Part shown: piece by piece, positions 33,362-40,910 of the stretch | How the letters are laid out: every line of letters starts with the position of its first letter | Numbering within the stretch: position 1 is the first letter of the stretch | Origin: Alphaproteobacteria bacterium | Lineage (GTDB): Bacteria > Pseudomonadota > Alphaproteobacteria > CACIAM-22H2 | Direction: 5' to 3' | NCBI GenBank assembly: GCA_016793165.1 | Contig: JAEULA010000041.1 | Span: 1 to 40,910 of the forward strand | DNA: 40,910 nt | Translations under genes and position numbers: made by a program | The notes under the pieces: model-generated | Database searches by the model: none | What the model was told of the DNA's origin: nothing | The model's input: only the letters and a program-made list of their open reading frames with translations

Positions 33362-34129
33362 GTGAGCGATCCCGCCCCCATCCTCAAGGTCCGCGGCCTC
33401 GTCACGCGCTTCGGCACGCAGACGATCCACGACGGCATCGACCTCGACGTCCGCCGCGGCGAGGTCCTCGGCCTCGTCGGCGGCTCGGGCACCGGCAAGT
33501 CGGTGATGCTGCGCTCGATCATCGGCCTGAAGAAGCCGGAGGGCGGGCGCATCGAGATCCTGGGGCGCACCCTCTCCGAGCTCGACGAGCGCGGCCGCCG
33601 CGAGATCGAGGCGCGTTGGGGCGTGCTGTTCCAGAACGGCGCGCTGTTCTCGGCGCTGACCGTGGCGCAGAACGTCCGCGTGCCGTTCCTCGAGCACACC
33701 GACCTGTCGGCCAAGCTCGTCGGCGACCTGATCCGCGTGAAGATCGACATGGTCGGCCTGCCGGCCGAGGCGGGCGCCAAGTACCCGTCCGAGCTCTCGG
33801 GCGGGATGCGCAAGCGCGCCGCGCTGGCGCGCGCGCTGGCCCTCGATCCCGACATCCTCTTCCTCGACGAACCGACGGCCGGCCTCGACCCGATCTCGGC
33901 GGCGGCCTTCGACCTGCTGATCCGCGACCTCCAGATCACGCTGGGGCTCACGGTCGTCATCGTCACTCACGACCTCGACACGCTGGTGACCATCACCGAC
34001 CGGATTGCCGTGCTGGTCGACAAACGTATTATCGTCGGGACTCTCGCCGAGCTGCTGGAGCATCCTCATCCCTGGATTCGCGAGTACTTCCACGGCCCCC
34101 GCGGCCGTGCCGCCCGCCACGAGACCTGA
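33362..34129 (+). CDS. mlaF: MlaF-type ATPase of MCE lipid transporter
   Basis: 255 residues starting at GTG 33362. All ABC motifs are present: Walker A GGSGTGKSV, Q-loop LFQNGALF, signature ELSGGMRKR, Walker B ILFLDEPTAGLDP, and switch histidine VTHDL. It drives lipid movement through the MlaE permease. It lies 3 bp downstream of mlaE and 15 bp upstream of mlaD. Confidence 0.94.
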   Translation: MSDPAPILKVRGLVTRFGTQTIHDGIDLDVRRGEVLGLVGGSGTGKSVMLRSIIGLKKPEGGRIEILGRTLSELDERGRREIEARWGVLFQNGALFSALTVAQNVRVPFLEHTDLSAKLVGDLIRVKIDMVGLPAEAGAKYPSELSGGMRKRAALARALALDPDILFLDEPTAGLDPISAAAFDLLIRDLQITLGLTVVIVTHDLDTLVTITDRIAVLVDKRIIVGTLAELLEHPHPWIREYFHGPRGRAARHET

Positions 34130-34144
34130 GAGCCCCCGCCCGTC

Positions 34145-35161
34145 ATGGAGAACCGCGCCAGCTACCTTCTCGTCGGGACGTTCGTCCTGGCGCTGATCGC
34201 GTGCGGCGTCGTCTTCGTGGCATGGCTCGCGCGCTTCGAGCTGCGCGACGCGCGGACCTACTACTACATCTACTTCCGCGGCTCGGTCGCCGGCCTGGCC
34301 GAGGGATCGGCCGTGCGGCTGCGCGGCGTGCCGATCGGCACCGTCACGCACATCGAGATCGACGCCAAGAACATCGAGCTGATCGAAGTCACGATCGCCG
34401 TGAAGCCCGGCACGCCGATCAAGACCAACACGGTCGCGACGCTCGCCGCGCAGGGAATCACCGGCCTCGCCTACGTCAATCTCAGCGGCGGGACTTCGGC
34501 GGCCGAGCTCCTCGTGCCGCGCGAAGGCAAGCGCCGCGCGACCATCCCCTCGGTGCCGTCGCCGCTCGAGCGGCTGGTCGAGGAGGCGCCGAACGTCATC
34601 GCCAACGCCAACGTCGTCGCCGAGCGCGCCGTGGCGCTGCTCAGCGAGGAGAACGTCCAGAACATCACGAAGATCCTCGCGCAGGTCGAGGCACTGACCT
34701 CGTCGCTCGCCGGCCACGGCAAGGATGTCGGCGGGCTGATCGAGGACGCGCGCAAGGCGGCGGCATCGCTCGACGCCCTGCTCGGGGAGTCGCGCGGCAC
34801 GCTGGGCCGCATCGAGAAGGACGCCAGCGGCGCCTTCGCCGACACGCGCACGCTGCTGCGCGACGCCGACCGCCTCGTCCTCGGGGCCCAGCCCGCGATG
34901 AACGATCTGCGCCAGACCGCCCAGAACTTCGCGAAGATGGCCACCCAGCTCGAGGCGCTGGCGCGCGAGACGCGCGTGCCCGTGCGCAATTTCGCGGACC
35001 AAGGTCTCTACGAGGTCTCGCAATTCGTCGTCGAGGCGCGCCAGCTCGTCGCCAACATGCAGCGCCTCATGCTGCAGCTCGAGCGCGACCCGGCCCGCTT
35101 CCTCTTCGGCGACCAGACCAAGGGCTTCGAACCGAACCGCAGCAACAGCAGCCGCCGATGA
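34145..35161 (+). CDS. mlaD: MlaD-type MCE domain protein
   Basis: 338 residues. One membrane helix (~9-29) anchors it to the inner membrane; an MCE domain follows (~38-116, with YIYFRGSVAGLAEGSAVRLRG in its core and the ITGLAYVNLSGG end). The C-terminal ~200 residues are a long helical, Ala-rich stretch that probably extends across the periplasm, as in PqiB/YebT-like and mycobacterial Mce proteins rather than in the short E. coli MlaD. The stop overlaps the start of the lipoprotein gene. Confidence 0.92.
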   Translation: MENRASYLLVGTFVLALIACGVVFVAWLARFELRDARTYYYIYFRGSVAGLAEGSAVRLRGVPIGTVTHIEIDAKNIELIEVTIAVKPGTPIKTNTVATLAAQGITGLAYVNLSGGTSAAELLVPREGKRRATIPSVPSPLERLVEEAPNVIANANVVAERAVALLSEENVQNITKILAQVEALTSSLAGHGKDVGGLIEDARKAAASLDALLGESRGTLGRIEKDASGAFADTRTLLRDADRLVLGAQPAMNDLRQTAQNFAKMATQLEALARETRVPVRNFADQGLYEVSQFVVEARQLVANMQRLMLQLERDPARFLFGDQTKGFEPNRSNSSRR

Positions 35162-35799
35162 TGAAACGCCGCGCCCTCTTCCTCGCCCTGCCCGCCGGCC
35201 TCGGCGCCTGCAGCAGCATCCTCCCCGGCCAGGGCGATCCCGCGCAGCTCTACACGCTGACGCCGAAGAACACCTTCGCCGACGACCTGCCGCGCGTCGC
35301 CTGGCAGCTCGTGGTCGATCCGCCGGTCGCGGCCGCGGGGCTCAACACGTCGCGCATCGCCCTGCAGCGCACGCCTGTTAGCCTCGACTATTACGCGAAG
35401 GCGAACTGGACCGACTCCGCGCCGCTGATGGTCCAGACTCTGCTGATCGAATCCTTCGAGAACACCGGCAAGATCGTCGCCGTCGCGCGCGAGTCCGTTC
35501 GCCTGCGGCCGGACTACCTGCTGCAGACCGAGCTGAGGGAGTTCCAGGCCGAGTACTTCCCCGAGCCGCGCCAGCCGCCGCAGGTCCGCGCGCGGATCAT
35601 CGCCAAGCTCGTCCGCGTCGTCGACCGCTCGATCATCGCGTCGACGGCCTTCGAGCGCGCGGAGCGCGCCGCCCGCGACGACATGGTCGCGATCGCGGAG
35701 GCCTTCGACGAAGCCCTCGGCGGCGTGATGAAGCGGATCGTGGAGTGGACGCTGCGCGCGCCCGGCAGCGGTGCGCGACCGCCGCAGGTCCCGGGCTGA
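35158..35799 (+). CDS. PqiC/YmbA-like lipoprotein of MCE transport system
   Basis: 213 residues; ATG at 35158 overlaps the mlaD stop (ATGATG; a second in-frame ATG at 35161 is equally possible). The signal peptide ends with lipobox LGAC, lipidated at C18. The mature protein fits the ABC-type transport auxiliary lipoprotein family (LYTLTP start, VDPPVAAAGL, and LQTELREFQAEY). It probably sits in the outer membrane and receives or ties the MCE tunnel. It replaces the MlaC/MlaA parts seen in E. coli. Confidence 0.9.
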   Translation: MMKRRALFLALPAGLGACSSILPGQGDPAQLYTLTPKNTFADDLPRVAWQLVVDPPVAAAGLNTSRIALQRTPVSLDYYAKANWTDSAPLMVQTLLIESFENTGKIVAVARESVRLRPDYLLQTELREFQAEYFPEPRQPPQVRARIIAKLVRVVDRSIIASTAFERAERAARDDMVAIAEAFDEALGGVMKRIVEWTLRAPGSGARPPQVPG

Positions 35800-35817
35800 C
35801 TCGCGCGTCGCCGCGCG

Positions 35818-36192
35818 TCAGCGCCCTTCGAGCAGCGGCAGGACCGCTGCCGGATCGGACGCCCAGCGCGCCCAGTCGCGGGGCCCGAGACCGAAGCGGT
35901 TGAGGTGCCCGATCGCGGCGCCACGCGCGACCAGGCATCCGATCACCGCAGTCCGGCCGCATGCGGCCGCCATCATCAGGGCGGTGTTGCCCTGGGGCGT
36001 GGTCGCGTCGACCACAGCGCCGCGGTCGAGCAGCAGCTCGACGCTGGCGAGATCGCCGCTCTGGGCGGCGAGCATCAGCGCGGTCTCGCCGCCGGCAGTC
36101 GGCGCATCGATCGGCACGCTCGCCAGGGCGGCGGCGACGGCGCGAGCGTCGCCCGCGAGCGCAGCGACATGCAGAAGGTTCGGATCGGACAT
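35818..36192 (-). CDS. Ankyrin-repeat protein
   Basis: 124 residues with about three ankyrin repeats, e.g. GETALMLAAQSGDLASVELLL and GNTALMMAAACGRTAVIGCLV (each ~33 residues). No signal peptide, so a cytoplasmic protein-binding module; partner unknown. It converges on the lipoprotein gene (18-bp gap) and is divergent from bolA. Confidence 0.88.
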   Translation of the reverse strand: MSDPNLLHVAALAGDARAVAAALASVPIDAPTAGGETALMLAAQSGDLASVELLLDRGAVVDATTPQGNTALMMAAACGRTAVIGCLVARGAAIGHLNRFGLGPRDWARWASDPAAVLPLLEGR

Positions 36193-36292
36193 CGCCGGTC
36201 ATGATGGGCCGGCGCGCCGGCCGGTCAAGCGGCTTGACCCGTGCGGGCGTGCGCTGCGACATCTGCCCGGAGGCAAACCTGCGAGAGGAAAC

Positions 36293-36580
36293 ATGGGCGA
36301 GATCGCCGACCGCCTGCGCCGCAAGCTCGAGGCTGCGTTCGACCCGCAGCGACTCGAGATCGTCGACGACTCCCACCGCCATGCCGGCCACGCCGGCGCG
36401 CGTCCGGAGGGCGAGACGCATTTCAACGTCACGATCGTGTCGGCCGTCTTTGCCGGAGTCGGCCGCGTCGAGCGCCAGCGCAAGGTCTATGCGGCCGTCG
36501 CCGACGAGATGCGCGATCGCGTCCACGCGCTGCAGCTCAGGACCCTCGCGCCGGACGAGGACCGGCCCGCGCGCGCATGA
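36293..36580 (+). CDS. BolA family protein
   Basis: 95 residues from ATG 36293, with GAGAGGAA just upstream. The core GETHFNVTIVSAVFAG-VERQRKVYAAV is typical of BolA; the conserved histidine H47-type position (THF) is present. BolA proteins bind monothiol glutaredoxins and [2Fe-2S] clusters and affect iron homeostasis and morphology; no glutaredoxin gene is in the window. Confidence 0.9.
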   Translation: MGEIADRLRRKLEAAFDPQRLEIVDDSHRHAGHAGARPEGETHFNVTIVSAVFAGVGRVERQRKVYAAVADEMRDRVHALQLRTLAPDEDRPARA

Positions 36581-36616
36581 TCGGGACGTGGCGGTGCGCC
36601 CCGGCGGCGGCACCGC

Positions 36617-38182
36617 TCAGTTCGCCGGGCGCGCGCTCGTGGCCAGGGTCATCTCGTCGGTGCGCGGCTCGTAGGCGAGGCCCTTTCGCATCGCCCAGGT
36701 GTTGTACTGGAAGTAGAGCGGGATGACGGCGGTGTCGGCGAGCGCGGCGCGCGTCGCGGCCTGGGTCAGCGCCCGGCGCCTGTCGTCGTCCACCGTCGAT
36801 CGCGCCTCGCGGATCATCGCGTCGGTCGCCTTGTTGGAGTAACGCCCGCGGTTGTTGGTGCCGAGCCCGAGCTGGGCGTCGAACGTGTGCACCAGCGTTT
36901 CCAGCATGCCGATCACCTCGGGGTTGGGCGAGAATCCGAGCAGCATCGCCGAGAACTCGAGGCGCGAAGCGCGGCTGAAGTAGTTGGCGCGAGGCACAGC
37001 CTCGACCTTCGCCGCGAGGCCGATCCGCGACCACATCTGGGCGATCGCCTGGATCACCTTCTCGTCGTTGACGTAGCGGTCGGACGGGCCGTGCAGCGTG
37101 AGCGTGAAGCCGTCGGGCAGGCCGGCCTCGGCGAGCAGCCGGCGCGCGCCCTCCGGATCGAAAGCCTCGGGCTTGAGGTCGGGGCTGGTACCGAAATAGC
37201 CGGGCGGCCCGAGGTCGCCGGCGGCCAACGCCGCCTTGTCCATGATCCGGTCGACCAGCGCGTCGCGGTTGATCGCCTTGGACAGCGCCTTGCGCACGCG
37301 CGGGTCGCGCAGCGGATTGGCGATGGCGCCGCCGGCCTTCGCCTGCACGTGCGGGCTGGCCTCGCGGTCCGCATCGACGAGCAGGAAGATGAGCCGGTTG
37401 GAGATGCTCTCCGCCGTGGCGAAGCGCGCCGTCTCCTGCTTGAGCTTCGTCATCTCGTCGGGCGGCACGATCTCGATCAGGTCGACGTCGCCGGCGCGCA
37501 GCGCCGCCACGCGGGTCGCGGCGACGGGGATCGCCTTGTAGTTCACGCGCGCGAAGGCGGGCTTCGGCCCCCAGTAGGCGTCGTTGCGCTGGACGACCAG
37601 GGACTGGTTCGGCTCCCAGCCCGCATAGCGGAACGGGCCGGTGCCGATCATCGCCTTGCCGCTGTTGTAGTCGGCCGTCGTCGCGCCCTCGCCGTGCCTG
37701 CGCGACACGGTCATGACGAGGCTCAGGTAGTTCGGCATCAGCGGCGTCGGCGCGTGGGTATGCAGCCGCACGGTGAGCGGATCGACGACCTCCACCTCCC
37801 TCACCGGCCGGGTGTAGACGGAGAAGCTCGACGGCGAGTTGGGCACGTTGCCCGCGCGGCCGAGGGTGAACTTAACGTCGTCGGCGGTGAACGGCGCGCC
37901 GTCGTGCCAGGTGACGCCGGGCCGCAGCTTGATCTCCCAGACCGTCGGCTCGATCGCCTTCCACGACGTCGCCAGGCCGGGCACGAGGTTCTGCTGCGCG
38001 TCCTGCACGACGAGCGGCTCGAAGATGTGGCGCGAGAAGGCGATGTTCGTGATCAGCGAATGGTAGTGCGGATCGTTCGAGGTCGGCCCGGCCTCGACCC
38101 CGACGCGCAAGTCCTGCGCCGGTGCGGGTGCCGCGAGACCGGCGACGACGACGGCCGCCGCGAGGAAGCTGAACATGCGCAT
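36617..38182 (-). CDS. Peptide-type ABC transporter substrate-binding protein (family 5), orphan
   Basis: 521 residues from ATG 38182; GGGAG seven bases upstream supports this start over an earlier one. The signal peptide ends near APAQ (residue ~23). Family-5 phrases are visible: LVPGLATSWKAIEPTVWEIKLRPGV-type region (quoted in part: PGLATSWKAIEPTVWEIKL), DVKFTLGRA and TGPFRYAGWEPNQSL. It binds a peptide or other small solute in the periplasm. No permease or ATPase genes follow. Its start is 14 bp downstream of the phosphoribosyltransferase stop, so the two form an operon. Confidence 0.92.
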   Translation of the reverse strand: MRMFSFLAAAVVVAGLAAPAPAQDLRVGVEAGPTSNDPHYHSLITNIAFSRHIFEPLVVQDAQQNLVPGLATSWKAIEPTVWEIKLRPGVTWHDGAPFTADDVKFTLGRAGNVPNSPSSFSVYTRPVREVEVVDPLTVRLHTHAPTPLMPNYLSLVMTVSRRHGEGATTADYNSGKAMIGTGPFRYAGWEPNQSLVVQRNDAYWGPKPAFARVNYKAIPVAATRVAALRAGDVDLIEIVPPDEMTKLKQETARFATAESISNRLIFLLVDADREASPHVQAKAGGAIANPLRDPRVRKALSKAINRDALVDRIMDKAALAAGDLGPPGYFGTSPDLKPEAFDPEGARRLLAEAGLPDGFTLTLHGPSDRYVNDEKVIQAIAQMWSRIGLAAKVEAVPRANYFSRASRLEFSAMLLGFSPNPEVIGMLETLVHTFDAQLGLGTNNRGRYSNKATDAMIREARSTVDDDRRRALTQAATRAALADTAVIPLYFQYNTWAMRKGLAYEPRTDEMTLATSARPAN

Positions 38183-38196
38183 CGTCGTTCTCCCGC

Positions 38197-38907
38197 TCAT
38201 ACCGACCCGCCGGAGTGAAGCAAAGCGCAGGTCGAGTCCGCCAGCGTCCCGGGATCGGGAATCCAGCCTCCGGCCTCGCGCCGGAACAGCGGCGTGGCGA
38301 AGACGCCGACGACCGGCGGCGCGTCGCCCAGCGCCTTGAACCAGCGCCGAGACTGCAGCATCGCCGCGCAGACGGCCACCGGCCGCACACCCGCGCGCGC
38401 GAGCAGCCGCAGCGCCGCCGCCATCGACGTGCCGGTCGAGATGACGTCGTCGACGACCAGCACCCGCCGCCCCTGAAGGCGCGGCAGCATGCGCGGATCG
38501 AGCCAGAGCCGCTTCGCCTCCCCGGGGCTCGTGATCGACGACACCGGCTCGGCCAGCCGTTCGTCGTACCAGAACTTCCGGCTGTAGCCGGCGGCCACCC
38601 AGTTCGAATGGCCGAGCCGCTCCGCCACGGGACGCGCGAAGACCAGTCCGAGCGTCGGCAGGCCGACCACGACCTCCGGCTCGAAGCGCTGCGCCAGCTC
38701 GGCCAGCCATCCGCTCAGGGCTCGCTCGACCGCGAATGAGGCCTGGGTCGAGATCAGCGAGGCGACGGCAAGCCCGGGATCCGCCGGCAATGGACGCAGC
38801 GGCTGGATCAGGTACCGCCCGTCGGGCATGCGCGCACCGTAGCGGTCGCCATGGGGCGGCCCCGGCGGCGGTTCGCGTTCAAGCCTTTGCCAGAAGGCCT
38901 CGGTCAT
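38197..38907 (-). CDS. Type I phosphoribosyltransferase
   Basis: 236 residues. The PRPP-binding motif is VLVVDDVISTGTSM near residues 149-162, followed by ALRLLARAGVRPVAV. The hood and specificity region (FEPEVVVGLPTLGLVFARPVAE-type, quoted in part: VVGLPTLGLVFARPVA) resembles orotate/purine PRTase-like proteins without deciding the base. It would salvage or sense a nucleobase. No ribosome-binding site is evident before ATG 38907, and the start is only 18 bp from the divergent adenosine-deaminase gene. Confidence 0.88.
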   Translation of the reverse strand: MTEAFWQRLEREPPPGPPHGDRYGARMPDGRYLIQPLRPLPADPGLAVASLISTQASFAVERALSGWLAELAQRFEPEVVVGLPTLGLVFARPVAERLGHSNWVAAGYSRKFWYDERLAEPVSSITSPGEAKRLWLDPRMLPRLQGRRVLVVDDVISTGTSMAAALRLLARAGVRPVAVCAAMLQSRRWFKALGDAPPVVGVFATPLFRREAGGWIPDPGTLADSTCALLHSGGSV

Positions 38908-38925
38908 GCTGTTGATCTAGCCGAA

Positions 38926-39990
38926 ATGACGCTCACGCTCGATCAGTTCCTGCAGCGAATGCCCAAGGCCGAGCTGCATTGCCATCTCTTCGGCACGATC
39001 CGCGAGGCGACGCTCGCGGACCTGGTGGCCCGCAGCGGCGCGGCGATCCCGCGCGACGAGATCGCCGGCTACTTCGTGCGCGGCCCCAAGCCGAAGGGCG
39101 TGCTCCACGTCTTCCGCGCGCTCGACCGCGAGATCGTCAGGCGCGCCGACGATCTCGCCCGGATGACGCGCGAGTATCTCGAGGACGCGTCGGCGCACGG
39201 CGTCCGGTACGCCGAGATCTTCTGGAACCCGACCGGCACGGCGGCGTTGTCCGGCATTCCGTTCGCGGCTGCACAGGAGGCGATCGTCGCCGCCTTCGGA
39301 GATGCGGCACGCGATCACGGCATCGTCGCGCGGCTGGTGCCCAGCATCGATCGCGAGGCGTCGCCGGCTGCCGCGGTCGAGCTGGTGGAATGGATGATCG
39401 CACACCGGACGCCCGAGACGATCGGTCTGGGGATCGACTATCGCGAGCCTGACGGCCCGCCGGAGCGCTTCTGGAAGGCCTATCGCCTGGCCAAGCGCGC
39501 GGGCTTCAAGCTGACCGCACATGCCGGCGAGTTCGGCTGCCCGGCCGCGCATGTGGAGACCGCGCTCGACCTGCTCGAGGTCGACCGGATCGACCACGGC
39601 TACACCGTGCTCGACGAACCCGCGCTGGCGCGGCGATGTGCAGAGCGCGGCATCCTCTTCACCGTGGTGCCGACGAATTCCTACTACCTGCGCACCCTGC
39701 CGCCGGCGGAGTGGGCGGCACGCCATCCGATCCGCTCCATGGCGGCCGCCGGCCTCCGGATCCATCCGAACACCGACGACCCGACGCTGCATCTGACGAC
39801 GCCCACCCGCAGCTGGCGGATGATGATCGACGACTTCGGCTACACGCTCGACGACCTGCGCGGATTCATGCTCAACGGCCTGGACGGCGCCTGGATCGAC
39901 GAGGCCACGCGCGCGCGCTGGCGACGCGAGTGGACCGCGGAGTTCGATTCGCTTCGCGCGGCGCTCGGCTCCGTCGGCATGGCCCGTTGA
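38926..39990 (+). CDS. Adenosine deaminase-like amidohydrolase
   Basis: 354 residues from ATG 38926. Zinc/catalytic motifs are ELHCHLFGT (H18, H20), AHAGEF (H199, E202), DHGYTVLD and NTDDPTL (D284, D285). In classical adenosine deaminases the residue after HxHL is Asp or Glu and contacts the ribose; here it is Phe22. The substrate may be adenosine, another nucleoside or adenine-like compound. No ribosome-binding site precedes this ATG (gttgatctagccgaa), so the mRNA may be leaderless. The divergent gene is a phosphoribosyltransferase, which fits purine salvage. Confidence 0.9.
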   Translation: MTLTLDQFLQRMPKAELHCHLFGTIREATLADLVARSGAAIPRDEIAGYFVRGPKPKGVLHVFRALDREIVRRADDLARMTREYLEDASAHGVRYAEIFWNPTGTAALSGIPFAAAQEAIVAAFGDAARDHGIVARLVPSIDREASPAAAVELVEWMIAHRTPETIGLGIDYREPDGPPERFWKAYRLAKRAGFKLTAHAGEFGCPAAHVETALDLLEVDRIDHGYTVLDEPALARRCAERGILFTVVPTNSYYLRTLPPAEWAARHPIRSMAAAGLRIHPNTDDPTLHLTTPTRSWRMMIDDFGYTLDDLRGFMLNGLDGAWIDEATRARWRREWTAEFDSLRAALGSVGMAR

Positions 39991-39991
39991 A

Positions 39992-40342
39992 ATGGCCGAA
40001 CGAGCCCGGTTGAAACGGCTCCTGGGATGGGGCGCCTGGGCGTGCCTTCCGACTCTCGCCGTCCTGTCCCTGTTGCCCAAGGACGAGATGGTGCGCACGG
40101 GCGCCGACGGACGCATCGAGCACTTCGTCGCCTATGCCGGCACCACGGCGCTGTTCGCGCTCGCCTACGGCGAACGCGTCGGGGTGGCGTGGCTGGCCGC
40201 GGCGATCGCCGGGTATGCCGCGCTGCTCGAGTGCGGCCAAACCTTCGCGCCGGGCCGCACGCCGGGTCTCGGCGATTGGGCGGCAGGCGCGATCGGAGCC
40301 GTCGCCGCGGCGATCGCCTACGCGGCGGTCCGCCGGCGCTGA
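39992..40342 (+). CDS. VanZ-like small membrane protein
   Basis: 116 residues from ATG 39992, one base after the upstream stop. Three to four hydrophobic segments (WACLPTLAVLSLLPK first) and the motif DGRIEHFVAYAGTTALFALAY match VanZ-like proteins, whose conserved KxxHxxxYxxL motif is here RIEHFVAY. The role is unknown. It is probably cotranscribed with the adenosine deaminase-like gene. It overlaps the convergent PEP-CTERM gene by 25 bp. Confidence 0.85.
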   Translation: MAERARLKRLLGWGAWACLPTLAVLSLLPKDEMVRTGADGRIEHFVAYAGTTALFALAYGERVGVAWLAAAIAGYAALLECGQTFAPGRTPGLGDWAAGAIGAVAAAIAYAAVRRR

Positions 40343-40910
40343 CGAGCCGCGCCGATCGCGCCGACGGCTGCCAGCATCAACGTCAGCGTTGCCGGCGCCG
40401 GTACGTCCCCCGCTACGGCGTCGCTCAGCGACGTCAGGCGAAACTCGCCGCTCGCGGTGAGTCCGATTCCGTAGTCCCAACCGTCGGCGAGGCCGCTCAC
40501 GCGCACCGACGCGAAGCCGCCGGTCACGCTGCCGCCGTAGCTGATGAAGTCGACGAGGTCGCCGGCATCCGGTGCGAAGCCGTCGAGGAAGCGCAGGTCG
40601 AGCACGGCGCCGGCGCCGATCACGACGTTGCCGCCGACATCGATCAGGTCGTGCAGGGCGCCATCGAGGCCCGCGATCTCGATCTGCAGCGTGCCGCCAT
40701 CCTCGATCACGAGGTCCCCCTCGATGATGAGCCGGCCGGGCGACGAGCCGGGCGCCAGCGTGCCGCCCTCGACGACGCGGAACAGGCTGCCGAGCACGGT
40801 GCCGCTGCCGGAGAACGTACCGTCGAGACCGACGACAACCGTGCCGTCGACGAGCTCGCCGGGCACCGCGGCATAGGTTCCGACGACCATGATGCCGCCG
40901 CGCATGTCGA
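40318..40910 (-). CDS. PEP-CTERM protein, C-terminal part, enters from right edge
   Basis: The frame is open from the window edge to the TAG stop at 40318, about 197 codons. The visible part has Gly/Val/Asp-rich beta-strand repeats (GGTLAPGSSPGRLIIEGDL, VGGNVVIGAGAVLDL) like an autotransporter passenger or beta-helix. The end is a PEP-CTERM tail: VPAPATLTLMLAAVG, a hydrophobic helix, then RQRRR. Proteins with such tails are cut by exosortase (XrtA-type) and linked to the surface. The N-terminus is outside the window, so the length is unknown. The usual motif is VPEPA; here it is VPAPA. Confidence 0.82.
   Translation of the reverse strand, partial: DMRGGIMVVGTYAAVPGELVDGTVVVGLDGTFSGSGTVLGSLFRVVEGGTLAPGSSPGRLIIEGDLVIEDGGTLQIEIAGLDGALHDLIDVGGNVVIGAGAVLDLRFLDGFAPDAGDLVDFISYGGSVTGGFASVRVSGLADGWDYGIGLTASGEFRLTSLSDAVAGDVPAPATLTLMLAAVGAIGAARQRRRTAA

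Noticed and set aside
32431..35799. A 1122-codon plus-strand open frame over the MCE operon
   Set aside because: It is Arg/Ala/Pro-rich shadow sequence except for the end, which is the lipoprotein gene. The genes in the other frames have clear family motifs.

Overview
The window is about 41 kb of very GC-rich (roughly 70 %) bacterial chromosome with dense genes, short intergenic gaps and frequent ATGA/GTGA stop-start overlaps. CpdR, an XrtA-type polysaccharide deacetylase, an N-formylglutamate amidohydrolase, STAS-fused MCE transport permease and GlcDEF point to an alphaproteobacterium, possibly near Rhodospirillales or Reyranella-like lineages. The lineage is inference; no rRNA is present.

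Left part (1-10005): the N-terminal 509 codons of a large repeat adhesin of type I-secreted style run off the left edge on the minus strand. Divergent from it is a tightly coupled plus-strand operon: a SAM-domain/class III cyclase/AAA/TPR regulator, a YcaO enzyme, a TfuA-like partner and a cytoplasmic gluzincin (HExxH) peptidase, each overlapping the next by 4 bp. It is followed 105 bp later by a 211-residue protein whose C-terminus is a run of RSD(V/L)VG hexapeptides. YcaO plus TfuA is the known pair for peptide-backbone thioamidation, so this looks like an uncharacterised RiPP-like system with a built-in cyclic-nucleotide/STAND-type regulator, a maturation peptidase and a candidate multi-core substrate. 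It is the main find of the window.

Middle part (10036-26878), mostly minus strand: MsrP without MsrQ, a TPR lipoprotein-like protein, a DUF2817/M14-like peptidase (plus strand), a cupin, CysK, the glycolate oxidase genes glcD-glcE-glcF, ribosomal protein L36 with a clear promoter and terminator, and an unexplained 15-bp tandem repeat between rpmJ and glcD. Then come a SAM methyltransferase, AzlCD, an Hsp20 gene with a heat-shock-like promoter, and an operon of ABC exporter, large MscS channel and a ureohydrolase that lacks one metal-binding histidine.

Right part (27002-40910): a sugar epimerase, a small phosphoglycosyl transferase and a divergent polysaccharide deacetylase (exopolysaccharide/PEP-CTERM theme); tRNA-Val(GAC) with its terminator; cpdR; N-formylglutamate amidohydrolase; a candidate minus-strand small RNA (about 31891-31991) with three anti-Shine-Dalgarno motifs; a four-gene MCE lipid transport operon; ankyrin and BolA proteins; a phosphoribosyltransferase/peptide-binding-protein pair divergent from an adenosine-deaminase-like gene and a VanZ-like gene; and finally the C-terminal end of a PEP-CTERM protein that enters from the right edge.
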